Shown: positions 8,324 through 17,562, counted from the first letter of the stretch. The stretch is 61,642 bases of DNA from Bradyrhizobium sp. Ec3.3 (GCF_000472925.1 NZ_AXAS01000051.1:158-61799); one strand, 5' to 3'. A program made the numbers and translations. The notes: generated from the letters alone by a model not told the origin.

Positions 8324-8930
8324 TGCGCCGCCTCGTGTGAACCGAGCCGAACTGACGCGGCGCGCGATGCTTTTGGCAGCACCAGCGCTGGGATTGGCAC
8401 GCCTGCATCCTGCTCGTGCGGAAAATGGCCCGTGGCCGCCGGTGTTCGAGACCGGACGCAGCCAGTTCACCGTGGTGCGGCCTCGCGCGCCGATGCCACC
8501 ACTTCGGTTACAGGATTTGCGCGGCAAGGACATCGTGCTGTCGGCGAAGCCGGGGCGCGTGACCCTCATCAATTTCTGGGCGACCTGGTGCGCGGCCTGC
8601 CGCCTCGACCTGCCGGTCATGGCAAGCCTCGCGCGATCAAGGGTCAATGGCCTCGACGTCCATGCGATCTGCACCGACACAAGGGATCTCGGGAAGATCA
8701 CGCGCTTCCTCGGCGGCCTCAACACACAGAATCTCCTCTTCTACGTCGATGCCCATGGCGTCGCCGTCGCGGCGAGCGATCCGGCTGAGGCGACCTTCAG
8801 GTTGATCGGCATGCCCATCACCTATCTCGTCGGGCGAAGCAATCGCATCGAGGGTTACATCACCGGTGCCGCCGACTGGCTGTCGCCGGCAGGCACAGAG
8901 CTGCTGCAATTCTATCGCGAGCAGGCCTAG
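8310..8930 (+). CDS. TlpA-like thioredoxin-fold protein, Tat-exported
   Basis: A 206-residue protein with a Tat-type signal (LTRRAMLLAAPALGLARL, residues 15-32) and a thioredoxin-like domain carrying the active site ATWCAACRLDLPVM (C94, C97) followed by the cis-Pro region GMPITYLVGR. Family members TlpA/ResA/CcmG reduce disulfides in periplasmic proteins. Tat export of a thiol oxidoreductase is less usual than Sec export. The start ATG at 8310 overlaps the end of the DsrE-like gene, which argues for translational coupling; ATG 8316 is an alternative. With DoxX and the DsrE-like protein it could form an envelope thiol/sulfur relay (inference). Confidence 0.78.
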   Translation: MSMRDAPPRVNRAELTRRAMLLAAPALGLARLHPARAENGPWPPVFETGRSQFTVVRPRAPMPPLRLQDLRGKDIVLSAKPGRVTLINFWATWCAACRLDLPVMASLARSRVNGLDVHAICTDTRDLGKITRFLGGLNTQNLLFYVDAHGVAVAASDPAEATFRLIGMPITYLVGRSNRIEGYITGAADWLSPAGTELLQFYREQA

Positions 8931-9189
8931 GGCATGCACTCATGAACTTAGTCAGGTCTGCTTCAAAGACGACTATCACGCCAACATTGATGAAGGTCGC
9001 CTTTGGGCAGCCATACTTACACTCGATGCGACGCTCTGAAGTAAGCTCGAGATGGAAGAAGCCAGCACCGGACCTGAACCCATGCGGGATTTCCGGAGAC
9101 TTATAGTGAACAGTTCAAATGCTGCCTCTGTGGCTGGGGCTGTGTGGAATTCGTGGTGGGAATATCTCTAATCGAAGAGGGAGAACCCC

Positions 9190-9717
9190 ATGAAAAGCCA
9201 GTTCTTGATTGCGACAGCCGTTGCCGCCATCGGACTCGTGACTACCAATCACGCCAATGCGTGCGCGTTGCATCTTCCAACGTTAAAACTTACGGGCTTC
9301 CAGATCTCCCGGCCACATCAACCAGCATTGCTGGGCGCGACCCAAGTGGAGGAGAGTACGGCTGGTATGCCCGACGCCGTGCTCGCGCACGATCACAACC
9401 GGGCCGATCTGTCGAAGTGGTTTGAGAACCTTCATGACCGAAAGAGCGATCTGTGCTGCGATGGTAGCGAAGCGATGCATTTGTCCGAAGTAGATTGGGC
9501 GACTAATGGCAACCATTACCGCGTCCGCGTGCCGACAACGCCTTGGGGCTTCGAGCGCGCGATGGCCGGCGCCACCAACGTGGAAACCGAGTGGGTGTAC
9601 GTGCCCGACGAGGCTCTCATCGATGAGCCGAACAGGGCTAACATGACGATGGTCTGGCCGCTATACGGCCCGATGGGTGTGAGCGTTCGCTGCTTCATGC
9701 CGGGAACGATGACGTGA
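9190..9717 (+). CDS. Exported protein of unknown function with an LTGF-type N-terminal segment
   Basis: A 175-residue protein with a signal peptide (MKSQFLIATAVAAIGLVTTNHANA). The first mature part, near LPTLKLTGFQISRPHQPALL, closely resembles the small exported protein at 49249. The second part contains WFENLHDRKSDLCCDGSEA, HYRVRVP and EWVYVP. I have seen the vicinal-Cys CCDGSEA pattern in hypothetical exported proteins of Bradyrhizobium, without known function. GAGGGAG precedes the ATG by about 6 nt. It looks like a fusion of the small LTGF module with the CCDGSEA domain. The 259 bases before it show no gene and are lower in GC. Cell location is probably periplasmic. Confidence 0.7.
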   Translation: MKSQFLIATAVAAIGLVTTNHANACALHLPTLKLTGFQISRPHQPALLGATQVEESTAGMPDAVLAHDHNRADLSKWFENLHDRKSDLCCDGSEAMHLSEVDWATNGNHYRVRVPTTPWGFERAMAGATNVETEWVYVPDEALIDEPNRANMTMVWPLYGPMGVSVRCFMPGTMT

Positions 9718-9813
9718 AGCACGTGGTTTGTGTTGCGATCCTGCAATCCTAACGCCGATCACGGTCTTTGCCGTGGGAAGCGGACGTTTGTAAGTACCCC
9801 TTAGCGGATAGCC

Positions 9814-10794
9814 TTATCGGTTGCGCCAATCGCGCGGCCGGCAGCCAAAACGCTGCTTGAAGCGGCGCGTGAAGTGGGAGAGGTCCGAAAAGCCCCAGTC
9901 GAACGCGATCGTGCCGATCTCGCGCCCCGCGATGGCCCGATCCCGCAAATCCGCCGCGGCGCCGTCGAGGCGGCGTTCCATGATGTAGTCGGAAAACGTC
10001 GTGCTGGACCGCTCGAACAGCTTGTGCACGTAGCGCTCGCTGATGCCGACGGCGCCTGCGACCGCCGCGACCGTCAGCCCTGGCTCGCGCAGCCGTTCGT
10101 GGATCGCACGGCGCAGCGCGAGCACCGTGGCATCGGCAAAGCTCGCCGCCTCCGCGACTTGCGCGCGCGAGCGGCGCGACAGGCTCAGCGCGACGAGATC
10201 GAGCAGCACGCCGAACAGGCGCACGCTGTCCTCCTCCGTCATCCGCAAAGCGCCGGCGTTGAGCGAGCGCGCCGTCTCGATGATGAGATGACCGACATGG
10301 GGATCATCGGAGACGCGCTCGGCCTCGAAATCGAAGCCCGGCGGCAGCCGGTCGCGCAGCGCGCGCGAGGGCACCCAGAACGAAGCGACCTCCAGCGTCG
10401 GGCCGCGGTCATGCAGCAGCCTTACCTCGCGGTCGCTGTCGCAGATGCCGACCTGGCCGCGCGACAGGCTGACGTCGCGATTCCCCTGCACGATGCGGCA
10501 GCGGCCGGCGAGCTTGAAGTTGAGATAGAAGCAGCTCTCGTTCGAGGCCGCGATATCGCTGCGCGAGCGATGCACCGTATGCTCGGGAAACACCACGCGG
10601 TTGACCGCACCGGCGCCAAACCTGATCGTCTCCACCTTCGCCGGAAAACATGACGTCGTCGCCGATTCCGGCGTCAGGTTCATGAACGCCTGGCAAATTG
10701 CCTCGCGGTAGAAGGAAAACTGCTCGGCCGGACGCGTCTCGGCCGTATTCCAGACGAAGTGCCGCGGCCGGCTTGCTGGATTGACCTGCTCCAT
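9814..10794 (-). CDS. AraC family transcriptional regulator
   Basis: A 326-residue regulator. The C-terminal about 100 residues form the AraC double helix-turn-helix: VAAVAGAVGISERYVHKLF and later IGTIAFDWGFSDLSHFTRRF, ending in FGCRPRDWR. The N-terminal part resembles the AraC-binding-like domain of AraC/FeaR regulators (FKLAGRCRIVQGNRDVSL, then QVGICDSDREVRL). Start chosen at ATG 10794 because GGAG lies 7 nt upstream; an in-frame start at 10857 adds 21 residues without support. The alpha/beta hydrolase at 10956 is divergent and is the likely target. Ligand unknown. Confidence 0.88.
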   Translation of the reverse strand: MEQVNPASRPRHFVWNTAETRPAEQFSFYREAICQAFMNLTPESATTSCFPAKVETIRFGAGAVNRVVFPEHTVHRSRSDIAASNESCFYLNFKLAGRCRIVQGNRDVSLSRGQVGICDSDREVRLLHDRGPTLEVASFWVPSRALRDRLPPGFDFEAERVSDDPHVGHLIIETARSLNAGALRMTEEDSVRLFGVLLDLVALSLSRRSRAQVAEAASFADATVLALRRAIHERLREPGLTVAAVAGAVGISERYVHKLFERSSTTFSDYIMERRLDGAAADLRDRAIAGREIGTIAFDWGFSDLSHFTRRFKQRFGCRPRDWRNR

Positions 10795-10955
10795 CAGTTC
10801 GCTCCGAGACCAATCCGGTTCAGCGCCAGCCAAGCGGACCGATCGCCGCCGGCTCAATATGGCTGCAACAAAGACAACGACCGACGTTCAGTCGGCAAGG
10901 GTTTCGGCCGGTGATTGCCGCGCCGATCTAACCATCCTTGCGGAGGAGCCACAAT

Positions 10956-11681
10956 ATGTCGACCTACGTCCTCGTCCACGGCGCCTGGCACACCGGGGCC
11001 GAGCTCGAGCCCGTCGCCGCCCCCATTCGGGCCGCGGGCCACACCGTTCATACGCCCACAATCAAGGGTAACCGGCCCGGCGATGCCAAGACCACAGGGC
11101 TCAAGGAGGCGATCCAGTCCATCGCCGATTATCTCGCCGAGAACAATCTGAAGGACGTGATCCTGCTCGGCCACTCCTATGGCGGGATGGTCATCACGGG
11201 GGTCGCCGACCTCGTGCCGGAGCGGATCCACCGGCTGATCTACTGGAATGCCTTCGTCCCCAACAACGGCGAGTCGCTCAACGACCTGGTGCCGTCACAC
11301 TATCTCGGCCTGTTCGAGGCGATCGCCGCCGAGCGCGGCGACGGCTCGGTGGTGCTGCCATTCCCGATCTGGCGCGAGGCGTTCATCAACGATGCCGATC
11401 TCGAACTGGCCCAGCGTGCCTACGACATCCTCAATCCGCATCCCCTCAAGACCTTCAGCGACAAGATCGAGTTGAAAACCAACCCGGCCGAGATGCAGCT
11501 GGCGAAGTCCTACATCAATTGCACCGAGGATACCGCGCTGCCGCACGGCTATCCCTGGCATCCGCGGCTGTCGGAGAAGCTCGGGCTGTTCCGCCTGGTG
11601 CAGGTAGCTGGGAGCCACGAATTGTGCTTCTCCGATCCCGCCCGGCTGGCACGCGCGATCATGGAGGCCGGACGGGACTAA
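10956..11681 (+). CDS. Alpha/beta hydrolase (EstC/hydroxynitrile lyase-like)
   Basis: A 241-residue alpha/beta hydrolase that opens directly with the oxyanion strand YVLVHGAWHTGAEL. The nucleophile elbow is LGHSYGGMV (Ser about residue 78). The final segment VAGSHELCFSDP supplies the catalytic His. This compact layout, with HGAW near the start and GSHE near the end, fits the EstC/salicylate-esterase/hydroxynitrile-lyase-like group. GGAGGAG sits 7 nt before the ATG, so the longer in-frame start at 10938 is unlikely. The AraC regulator at 9814-10794 is divergent. Substrate not determined. Confidence 0.85.
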   Translation: MSTYVLVHGAWHTGAELEPVAAPIRAAGHTVHTPTIKGNRPGDAKTTGLKEAIQSIADYLAENNLKDVILLGHSYGGMVITGVADLVPERIHRLIYWNAFVPNNGESLNDLVPSHYLGLFEAIAAERGDGSVVLPFPIWREAFINDADLELAQRAYDILNPHPLKTFSDKIELKTNPAEMQLAKSYINCTEDTALPHGYPWHPRLSEKLGLFRLVQVAGSHELCFSDPARLARAIMEAGRD

Positions 11682-11686
11682 ACCTG

Positions 11687-11848
11687 CTGCGTCACAAGAC
11701 CATCATGGTGAGGAGCGCGGAACGCCCGTCTTCGGACGACGCTCCGCATCGCCGAGCGAACCATAAGGCCCGGTTCTCACCCGCGGCCATCCTTCGAAAT
11801 GCCGCTCGTCGCGGGCTCCTCAGGATGAGGGCGTGTGCTTGTGACGCA
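11687..11848. repeat. Dispersed intergenic repeat with 12-bp inverted ends
   Basis: The element is bounded by CTGCGTCACAAG (11687-11698) and its complement CTTGTGACGCAG (11837-11848). Inside are CATGGTGAGGAG and CTCCTCAGGATGAGG half-sites typical of a bradyrhizobial repeat family. It fills much of the 374-base gap between the hydrolase and the solute-binding protein gene. The rest of the gap up to 12056 shows no gene. Confidence 0.6.
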
Positions 11849-12056
11849 GTAAAGTTAACGCGCGTCCGTCAAAAGCGAGACGACCTTCGCGATTTCCTGC
11901 GCCGCCGGCTTCGGCGGCACGGCCCTTGCTTGGTCGCAAACGAATTCAGATCGGCGGAGGCAAGCTCTCCTTGTCACGTGCGGCTCCCCGCCATACGCTG
12001 CCCTTCATCGACAGCCGCCATCTGGTTTCGTTTGCGTCAGGTCAGGAGAATAGAGA

Positions 12057-13667
12057 ATGGTTCACGTCTCGCGCCGGAAACTGCTTCAGCTTGCTGCTGT
12101 TGCGCCATCGGCACTTCCCGTTGCATGGACGTCGGTTGCATCTGCCGCGAGCGGAAAGAAGATCCTGACTGCGGTGATGCAATCAGACCTTCGCGTCACC
12201 GATCCCGGCTTCACGACCGCCATCATCACCCGCGACCATGGCTACATGGTCTACGATACGCTGCTGGGCATCGATTCCAGCTTCAAGGTGCGGCCGCAGA
12301 TGGCCGACTGGAAGGTCTCCGACGACAAGCTGACCTACACCTTCACCTTGCGCGACGGCTTGAAGTGGCATGACGGCCCGCCGGTGACGGCGGAGGATTG
12401 CGTCGCCTCGCTGAAGCGCTGGGGCACGAGCGTCGACGGCATGGCGCGCAAGCTGATGGATTTCACGGCAGGCATCGAAGCCCCCGATGCCAAAACGATC
12501 GTCCTCAAGCTGAAGGAGCCCTATGGCCTCGTGCTGGAGACGATCGCCAAGCCATCGTCGATCTGCGCCTTCATGATGCCCAAGCGGCTGGCCGAAACCC
12601 CGATCAGCAAGCAGATTCCGGAGCAGATCGGCTCCGGCCCGTTCAAGTTCGTGGCTGCCGAATTCCAGCCCGGTGTGAAAGCCGTTTACGAAAAGAACAC
12701 CGACTACGTGCCGCGCAAGGAGCCGGCCGAATGGACATCGGGCGGCAAGGTGGTCAAGGTCGACCGTGTCGAGTGGCTGACGATGCCGGACGCGCAGACC
12801 GCGCTCAACGCGCTGCAATCCGGCGACGTCGATTTCGTCGAAACGCCGCCGTTCGACCTGCTGCCTGTGCTCGAGTCCAACCCGGACATCAACATCGCAA
12901 TCCTGAACAAGTTCGGCTTCCAATCGTTCGGCCGGATGAACTTCCTGCATCCGCCGTTCGACAATGTGAAGATCCGCCGCGCCGCGATGCTCGCGATCAA
13001 CCAGAAGGACGTGCTTGACGCGCAGATCGGCAATCCCAAATACTACAAGCTCTGCGGCGCATTCTTCATCTGCGACACGCCGTTCGCCAGCGACGAGGGC
13101 GGCGAGACCCTGATCAAGGGCAACGGCATGGCGGAAGCCAAGAAGGCCTTGGCAGAGTCCGGCTATGACGGCACGCCCGTCGTGATCCTGGCGCCGGGCG
13201 ACCAGATCCTGCTGAAAGCGCAGCCGATCGTGGTCGCGCAGCTGCTGCGCGAGGCCGGTTTCAAGGTCGATCTCCAGGCAATGGACTGGCAGACCGTGGT
13301 CACCCGCAGGGCCAACCAGAAACCGCCGAAGGAAGGCGGCTGGAACATGTTCTTCACCTATCAGGGCGCCGCCGACTCGATGAATCCGCTCGTCAATGGC
13401 GCGATGGTAGGCAAGGGCAAGGAGGGCGGCTGGTTCGGCTGGTCCGAGGATCCCAAGCTCGAGCAGCTGCGCGACGCCTTTGCCCGCGCCACCTCACCCG
13501 AAGAGCAGAAGAAGATCGCGCTCGACGTGCAGAAGGAAGCCTACGAGCAGGTGATCTACGTCCCGCTCGGCCAGTTCCAGGCGCCGAGCGCATGGCGCAA
13601 ATCGCTCACCGGCGTGATCGACGGCCCGGCGACGCCGTTGTTCTGGAATGTGGACAAGAATGAGTAG
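12057..13667 (+). CDS. ABC transporter substrate-binding protein (family 5, peptide/nickel type), Tat-exported
   Basis: A 536-residue solute-binding protein. The N-terminus has a Tat-like motif (SRRKLLQLAAV) and a signal ending near ASA. Family-5 hallmarks follow: ADWKVSDDKLTYTFTLRDGL then KWHDGPPVTAEDCVASLKRW, and RRAAMLAINQKDVL in the second lobe. AGGAG precedes the ATG. DppA/OppA-type proteins bind peptides, glutathione, nickel chelates or other ligands, and sequence alone does not choose. No permease or ATPase genes adjoin it, so it must use components encoded elsewhere. Confidence 0.88.
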   Translation: MVHVSRRKLLQLAAVAPSALPVAWTSVASAASGKKILTAVMQSDLRVTDPGFTTAIITRDHGYMVYDTLLGIDSSFKVRPQMADWKVSDDKLTYTFTLRDGLKWHDGPPVTAEDCVASLKRWGTSVDGMARKLMDFTAGIEAPDAKTIVLKLKEPYGLVLETIAKPSSICAFMMPKRLAETPISKQIPEQIGSGPFKFVAAEFQPGVKAVYEKNTDYVPRKEPAEWTSGGKVVKVDRVEWLTMPDAQTALNALQSGDVDFVETPPFDLLPVLESNPDINIAILNKFGFQSFGRMNFLHPPFDNVKIRRAAMLAINQKDVLDAQIGNPKYYKLCGAFFICDTPFASDEGGETLIKGNGMAEAKKALAESGYDGTPVVILAPGDQILLKAQPIVVAQLLREAGFKVDLQAMDWQTVVTRRANQKPPKEGGWNMFFTYQGAADSMNPLVNGAMVGKGKEGGWFGWSEDPKLEQLRDAFARATSPEEQKKIALDVQKEAYEQVIYVPLGQFQAPSAWRKSLTGVIDGPATPLFWNVDKNE

Positions 13668-13717
13668 GCGCCGGCGCAACTGATACGAGGACGCAGCGTC
13701 CGCGATCGAGCTGTGCT

Positions 13718-13880
13718 CCCTCGCCCCGCTCTTGCGGGGACGAGACGAGCTTCGCTCGCTCTGTGAGGGTTGGTGAGGGGCTGCTTCCGCAAATGCGGTG
13801 ACAGTCGGACGCGCGGAGAGTCCCCCTCACCCGCCGCGCGTTCCGCGCGTCGGCCTCTCCCCGAAAGCGGGGCGAGGCGA
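13718..13880. repeat. Dispersed intergenic repeat, long inverted ends
   Basis: Both ends carry the complementary blocks TCGCCCCGCT (13721-13730) and AGCGGGGCGA (13866-13875), with internal GTGAGGG and CCCCTCACC half-sites. The structure is that of the CCCTCACC/GGTGAGGG repeat class scattered in bradyrhizobial genomes. It lies between convergent genes and could also end transcription. Confidence 0.65.
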
Positions 13881-13902
13881 AATACAGCCGAAGTCGCGCT
13901 CC

Positions 13903-15042
13903 TTATTTCGGATGCCACCAGCGGCCACCGATGACGACGCCTTCGGAGGCGATTTTCTGGCTACCCGTCAGGTGCTCGCCGACGACGTCGACATAGTCGA
14001 ACTGCCCTTCGCGAACCGTGATCAGCGTGGCGTCGCCGACGCTGCCCACCTTGAGGCTGCCGAGCTCCGGGCGCCGAAGCGCCATCGCGGCGTTCACGGT
14101 CGAGGCCGCGATCACGTCGTACAGCGACATCCCCATGCACAGGAATTTCGACATGGTCGTCACCTGGTCGAAGGCCGGCCCGTCGATGCAGAGCAGATGG
14201 ATGTCGGATGAAATCGTGTCCGGATAGAAACCGTTCGCCAGCATCGCGCGCGCGGTCTTGAAGGCGAACGAGCCCTTGCCGTGGCCGATGTCGAAGATCA
14301 CACCGCGCTCGCGCGCCTCCAGCACCACCTTCTTGACCGTGCCTTGCGCGGTCGCAGGCGTATTGGGGAACGGCCGGAAGGCATGGGTGAGCACGTCACC
14401 CGGGCGTAGCCGCGCGAGCACCTCTTCATAGCTCGGCGGCGGATGGTCGATATGCGCCATCAGGGGCATGCCGACCTCTTCGGCCACTTCGAGCGCGATA
14501 TCGAGCGGCACGATCCCCGAGGTACCCGAGGCGTGCAGGCCGACGCGCACCTTGATCCCGACGATGAGGTCGCGGTTTGCATCCGCCACCTTGGCGGCAT
14601 CGATGGGGTTCATCAGCCGCAGCTCCTCGCTCTCGCCGACCATCACCTTGTGCGAGAAGCCAAAGATGCCGGCATGCGAGACGTGCAAATAGGCGAGGAT
14701 GCGAACCTGGCTCGGCTCGATCACATGCTTGCGGAAGCCGGCGAAATTGCCGGGGCCGGCGCTGCCGGTGTCCACCGCCGTGGTGACACCGGAGAGACGG
14801 CAGAATTCTTCTGCATCGATGCCGAGCGAGGTGCCGCCCCAATAGACATGGGTGTGCAAATCGATCAGGCCAGGCGTCACGATGTAGCGAGAAACGTCGC
14901 GCACATCGGTCCCCGGATCCGCCTTGAGCCCGCTGCCGATCGCCGCGACCTTGCCGCCCGCAAACGCGACATCCGTTACCGCGTCAAGCTTCTGCGAGGG
15001 GTCAACGACCCGTCCGCCACGCAGGATCAAGTCAAAAGGCAT
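13903..15042 (-). CDS. Amidohydrolase/deacetylase family metallohydrolase
   Basis: A 379-residue amidohydrolase-superfamily enzyme. Visible metal ligands and neighbours are the HxH of LIDLHTHVYWGG, the Lys of IVGIKVRVG (the position carboxylated in many family members), His in LMAHIDHPP, His in DIGHGKGSF, and Asp in SSDIHLL. This set fits a binuclear site. The protein resembles the EF_0837/Atu3266 group; characterised members of that group hydrolyse acetylated alpha-hydroxy or amino acids, which is only a guide here. ATG 15042 has GGAG at 6 nt; the ATG at 15048 would leave no spacing. A strong hairpin precedes it. Confidence 0.85.
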   Translation of the reverse strand: MPFDLILRGGRVVDPSQKLDAVTDVAFAGGKVAAIGSGLKADPGTDVRDVSRYIVTPGLIDLHTHVYWGGTSLGIDAEEFCRLSGVTTAVDTGSAGPGNFAGFRKHVIEPSQVRILAYLHVSHAGIFGFSHKVMVGESEELRLMNPIDAAKVADANRDLIVGIKVRVGLHASGTSGIVPLDIALEVAEEVGMPLMAHIDHPPPSYEEVLARLRPGDVLTHAFRPFPNTPATAQGTVKKVVLEARERGVIFDIGHGKGSFAFKTARAMLANGFYPDTISSDIHLLCIDGPAFDQVTTMSKFLCMGMSLYDVIAASTVNAAMALRRPELGSLKVGSVGDATLITVREGQFDYVDVVGEHLTGSQKIASEGVVIGGRWWHPK

Positions 15043-15084
15043 CGTCATCTCCGGGGGTCACAAGGCTTGCAAGGAACAGGCATC

Positions 15085-15117
15085 GGCCAGGCCGGAAGGT
15101 TTACTTCCAGCCTGGCC
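15085..15117. terminator. Hairpin between the SPFH and amidohydrolase genes
   Basis: The arms GGCCAGGCCGGAAG and CTTCCAGCCTGGCC pair over 14 positions with one mismatch around a GTTTA loop. No clear T-run follows on the minus strand, where both neighbours are read. It may be an attenuator or RNA processing/stability structure downstream of the SPFH gene. Confidence 0.5.
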
Positions 15118-15177
15118 GTTTCGTCATTCCTGTTAGCAATCTTCCCGCCGGCTAAGCAAATCGGAGGCGGCCTGTGA

Positions 15178-17184
15178 TCACTGGCCGTTGGCCTTGCGGG
15201 CCGCCTTCGGCGCCTCGTCCTTCAGCCGCTCCAGCGCATCCGGCATCATGCGGCCGAACATCGAGCTCAGCATCGCGGTCGGGATCAGGCCCGCATTGCC
15301 GGTCTCCTGGCCCGGTCCGCCGGACATCAGGAATTGCGGCACCAGCGGCTGGTTGATCCGGGTCAGGGCTTCCGCGAACTTCGTGAAGTTCTGCTCGGCC
15401 AGCCGGAACTCCGGACCGCCATAGGCCTCGACCGAGAGCTTGGTCGCCTGCGCGTTGGCGGCGCCGATCGCGAGCACCCGATCGGCCTCGCCCTGGCCCT
15501 CGAGCCGCGACTGCTCGCCGACCGCGGCTGCCGTCACCTTTCGGGTCTCGGCGTCCTTCTGCGCGCGGGCGAGTGCGGCGGCGCCCTCGTTCTCGTTCAC
15601 CTTGATCTGGATCAGCGATTGCGTCAGCGCCGACTGCGCGGCCGCCGTCGCCTTGGCCTCGTTGAGCGCGCGCTCCTGCACCGCGGCCTTCTCCTGCTCC
15701 TGGTAAGTCTCGATCTGCTCGCGTGCGATCTGGCGCGAGCGGAGCTGGATCAGGATGTTCTCGATGGTGTGATCGCCGCTGGCGGCGCGCGGCGTACCGA
15801 TCAGGACCTCCTGAAGGTCGAGCGAATAGCTTGCGAACTTCGCCTTCATCTCGGCCGCAGATTCCTCCTGGACCGACGCCCGGTTCTGGAGCAGCTCGAT
15901 CAGCGTCATCTTCTGCGCGATGTTCTTGAAGAACGCGCTGACCATCGGATCGAGCGTCTGCTCGACGAGCTTCTTCACGTCGCCGAAGCGCTGGATGATC
16001 ATCGGCGCCTTCTTGTAGTCGATATGCATCACCACCGAGAGCGGCAGCGTCGGCTCGAACGCGTCCTTGGTGATCAGCGAGATCTCCGACAGGTTCTCAT
16101 CGAGCTTCATCGCACCGACCTCGCCGCGCACCCATTTCAGGATGAAGTTGACGGTCGGGATGATCTCGATCTTGCCCGCATAGGTGTTGAACGCGTATTT
16201 GCCGGGCAGCAGCGGATCCCGCCAGACGCCGCGGCCACCGTTGAGGACGAGCTCGCCATGGCGATACTGCTCGCCCGACACGTCGTCGGACTGCGGTCCG
16301 GTGTAGAAGATGACGACACCGACATTGCCGACCGGGATCACAGTCTTCGGCACCGCCTCGACGGTCGCGAACAGGCGGTTGATGTACCAGGTGCCCTCGA
16401 CGATGATCTGGAGCTGCCGGCCGCGATAGCCGCCGGCCCTCAGGAATTGCTCGGGCTCCTGGAAATTGTTGTGAAAGGTCTCCCAGTCGCGCAAGTCGAC
16501 GCCGACCTCGGGCGCGATGATCTCGCCAGGCGGCAGCGACGGGCCGTCATGCACGGTGACGATACCGACGAGGTCGTGATCGGCCGCGAGCACGACGGGC
16601 GCAAAGCCCCATCGCTCGGCGATCGTAAGCTGCATCGCGTCGAGCACGCCGCGCTCCTGTTCGCTCAGGGCATGACCGTAGACGCGATCGTCGGTGATGA
16701 TCGCGAACTGCGTCGTGTTGATCGCATAGGTGCCTTCGCGCAGGATCTTGCGCTGCGGTCCCTTCTGCCCGCCACCGAGCAGGAATCGACGCGCGTCCTC
16801 GAAGTCCGACTTGTCCTCGGTGTCGTTGGCGCCGAGCACTTGCGAAGCGCCGAGCGGCGCGCCGTCGCGCGCGAACACATAGGCGATCTTGCCCTGTCCG
16901 ACCGTGACGAGGTCCGATTTATGGATCCGGTACATGAACGGAAAGAACACGTGCAGGCCGCCGCGCAGCACTTCCGGCTCGTAGCCGGCTTCGCCGTTCA
17001 GCGCGATGAAGCCGCCTTCGATCGAGCCCTTCGTCGTCCACAGCTTCTCGACGATGCCGACCTGGTTGTTCGGGATATAACGAAAGATATTGGCAACGCG
17101 CAGCAGGATCAAAAACGCGACCGCTGCCGCGGCCCAAAGCGCGGGCTGGATCAGCCAGGCGCCATTGAAACCATTGAAGTCCAT
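15178..17184 (-). CDS. SPFH/band-7 (flotillin-like) membrane protein
   Basis: A 668-residue protein. A single N-terminal membrane segment (about residues 14-34, ALWAAAAVAFLILLRVANIF) is followed by a long SPFH/prohibitin-homology region: IPNNQVGIVEKLW, LRGGLHVFFPFMYRIH, and a second block near FYTGPQSDDV to LLPGKYAFNTYAGKIE. Then comes an Ala/Glu/Gln-rich coiled coil (about residues 470-600) with flotillin-like content such as EGQGEADRVLAIGAANAQA. The coil likely drives oligomerisation of membrane scaffolds. Two repeated LRGG/PGKY-type blocks make it longer than common flotillins. It is transcribed alone, and tRNA-Arg lies about 200 bases upstream on the same strand. Role in envelope organisation is inferred from family. 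Confidence 0.82.
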   Translation of the reverse strand: MDFNGFNGAWLIQPALWAAAAVAFLILLRVANIFRYIPNNQVGIVEKLWTTKGSIEGGFIALNGEAGYEPEVLRGGLHVFFPFMYRIHKSDLVTVGQGKIAYVFARDGAPLGASQVLGANDTEDKSDFEDARRFLLGGGQKGPQRKILREGTYAINTTQFAIITDDRVYGHALSEQERGVLDAMQLTIAERWGFAPVVLAADHDLVGIVTVHDGPSLPPGEIIAPEVGVDLRDWETFHNNFQEPEQFLRAGGYRGRQLQIIVEGTWYINRLFATVEAVPKTVIPVGNVGVVIFYTGPQSDDVSGEQYRHGELVLNGGRGVWRDPLLPGKYAFNTYAGKIEIIPTVNFILKWVRGEVGAMKLDENLSEISLITKDAFEPTLPLSVVMHIDYKKAPMIIQRFGDVKKLVEQTLDPMVSAFFKNIAQKMTLIELLQNRASVQEESAAEMKAKFASYSLDLQEVLIGTPRAASGDHTIENILIQLRSRQIAREQIETYQEQEKAAVQERALNEAKATAAAQSALTQSLIQIKVNENEGAAALARAQKDAETRKVTAAAVGEQSRLEGQGEADRVLAIGAANAQATKLSVEAYGGPEFRLAEQNFTKFAEALTRINQPLVPQFLMSGGPGQETGNAGLIPTAMLSSMFGRMMPDALERLKDEAPKAARKANGQ

Positions 17185-17384
17185 AGTTCATCTCCACAAT
17201 TCGCAACTGGGCGACTTTGTTAACCAAAGCCACACCCCAGAATTGCGGGAGGCGAGATGTGAATACGGAGCCCGGTCTGCAAGACGAATGTCGCGTAAAG
17301 CCGTGCCAAACTTTTTTTATTGGCTACTTGACGGGCGGGGCAGAGTGAGAAAGGCGGCCGGTTCTGAAAAACCGCATTTGAGAA

Positions 17385-17461
<77 letters not shown>

Positions 17462-17562
17462 GCGGAACCTGCAACGGGTGCAGGCACTTGGGGTCTCCAT
17501 AGCAGAGCAGCTCGCAAATCGCCAGCGCTGCGATGCATCCAAACGGCGGCAATCCGGCGGTC

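Noticed and set aside
11519..12373. Plus-strand open frame spanning the hydrolase end, the repeat and the start of the solute-binding gene
   Set aside because: Different frame from both real genes and runs through the intergenic repeat.
15334..17223. Open frame of over 600 codons antisense to the SPFH gene
   Set aside because: Arg/Leu/Asp-rich antisense shadow of a high-GC gene. The SPFH reading on the other strand has clear domains.
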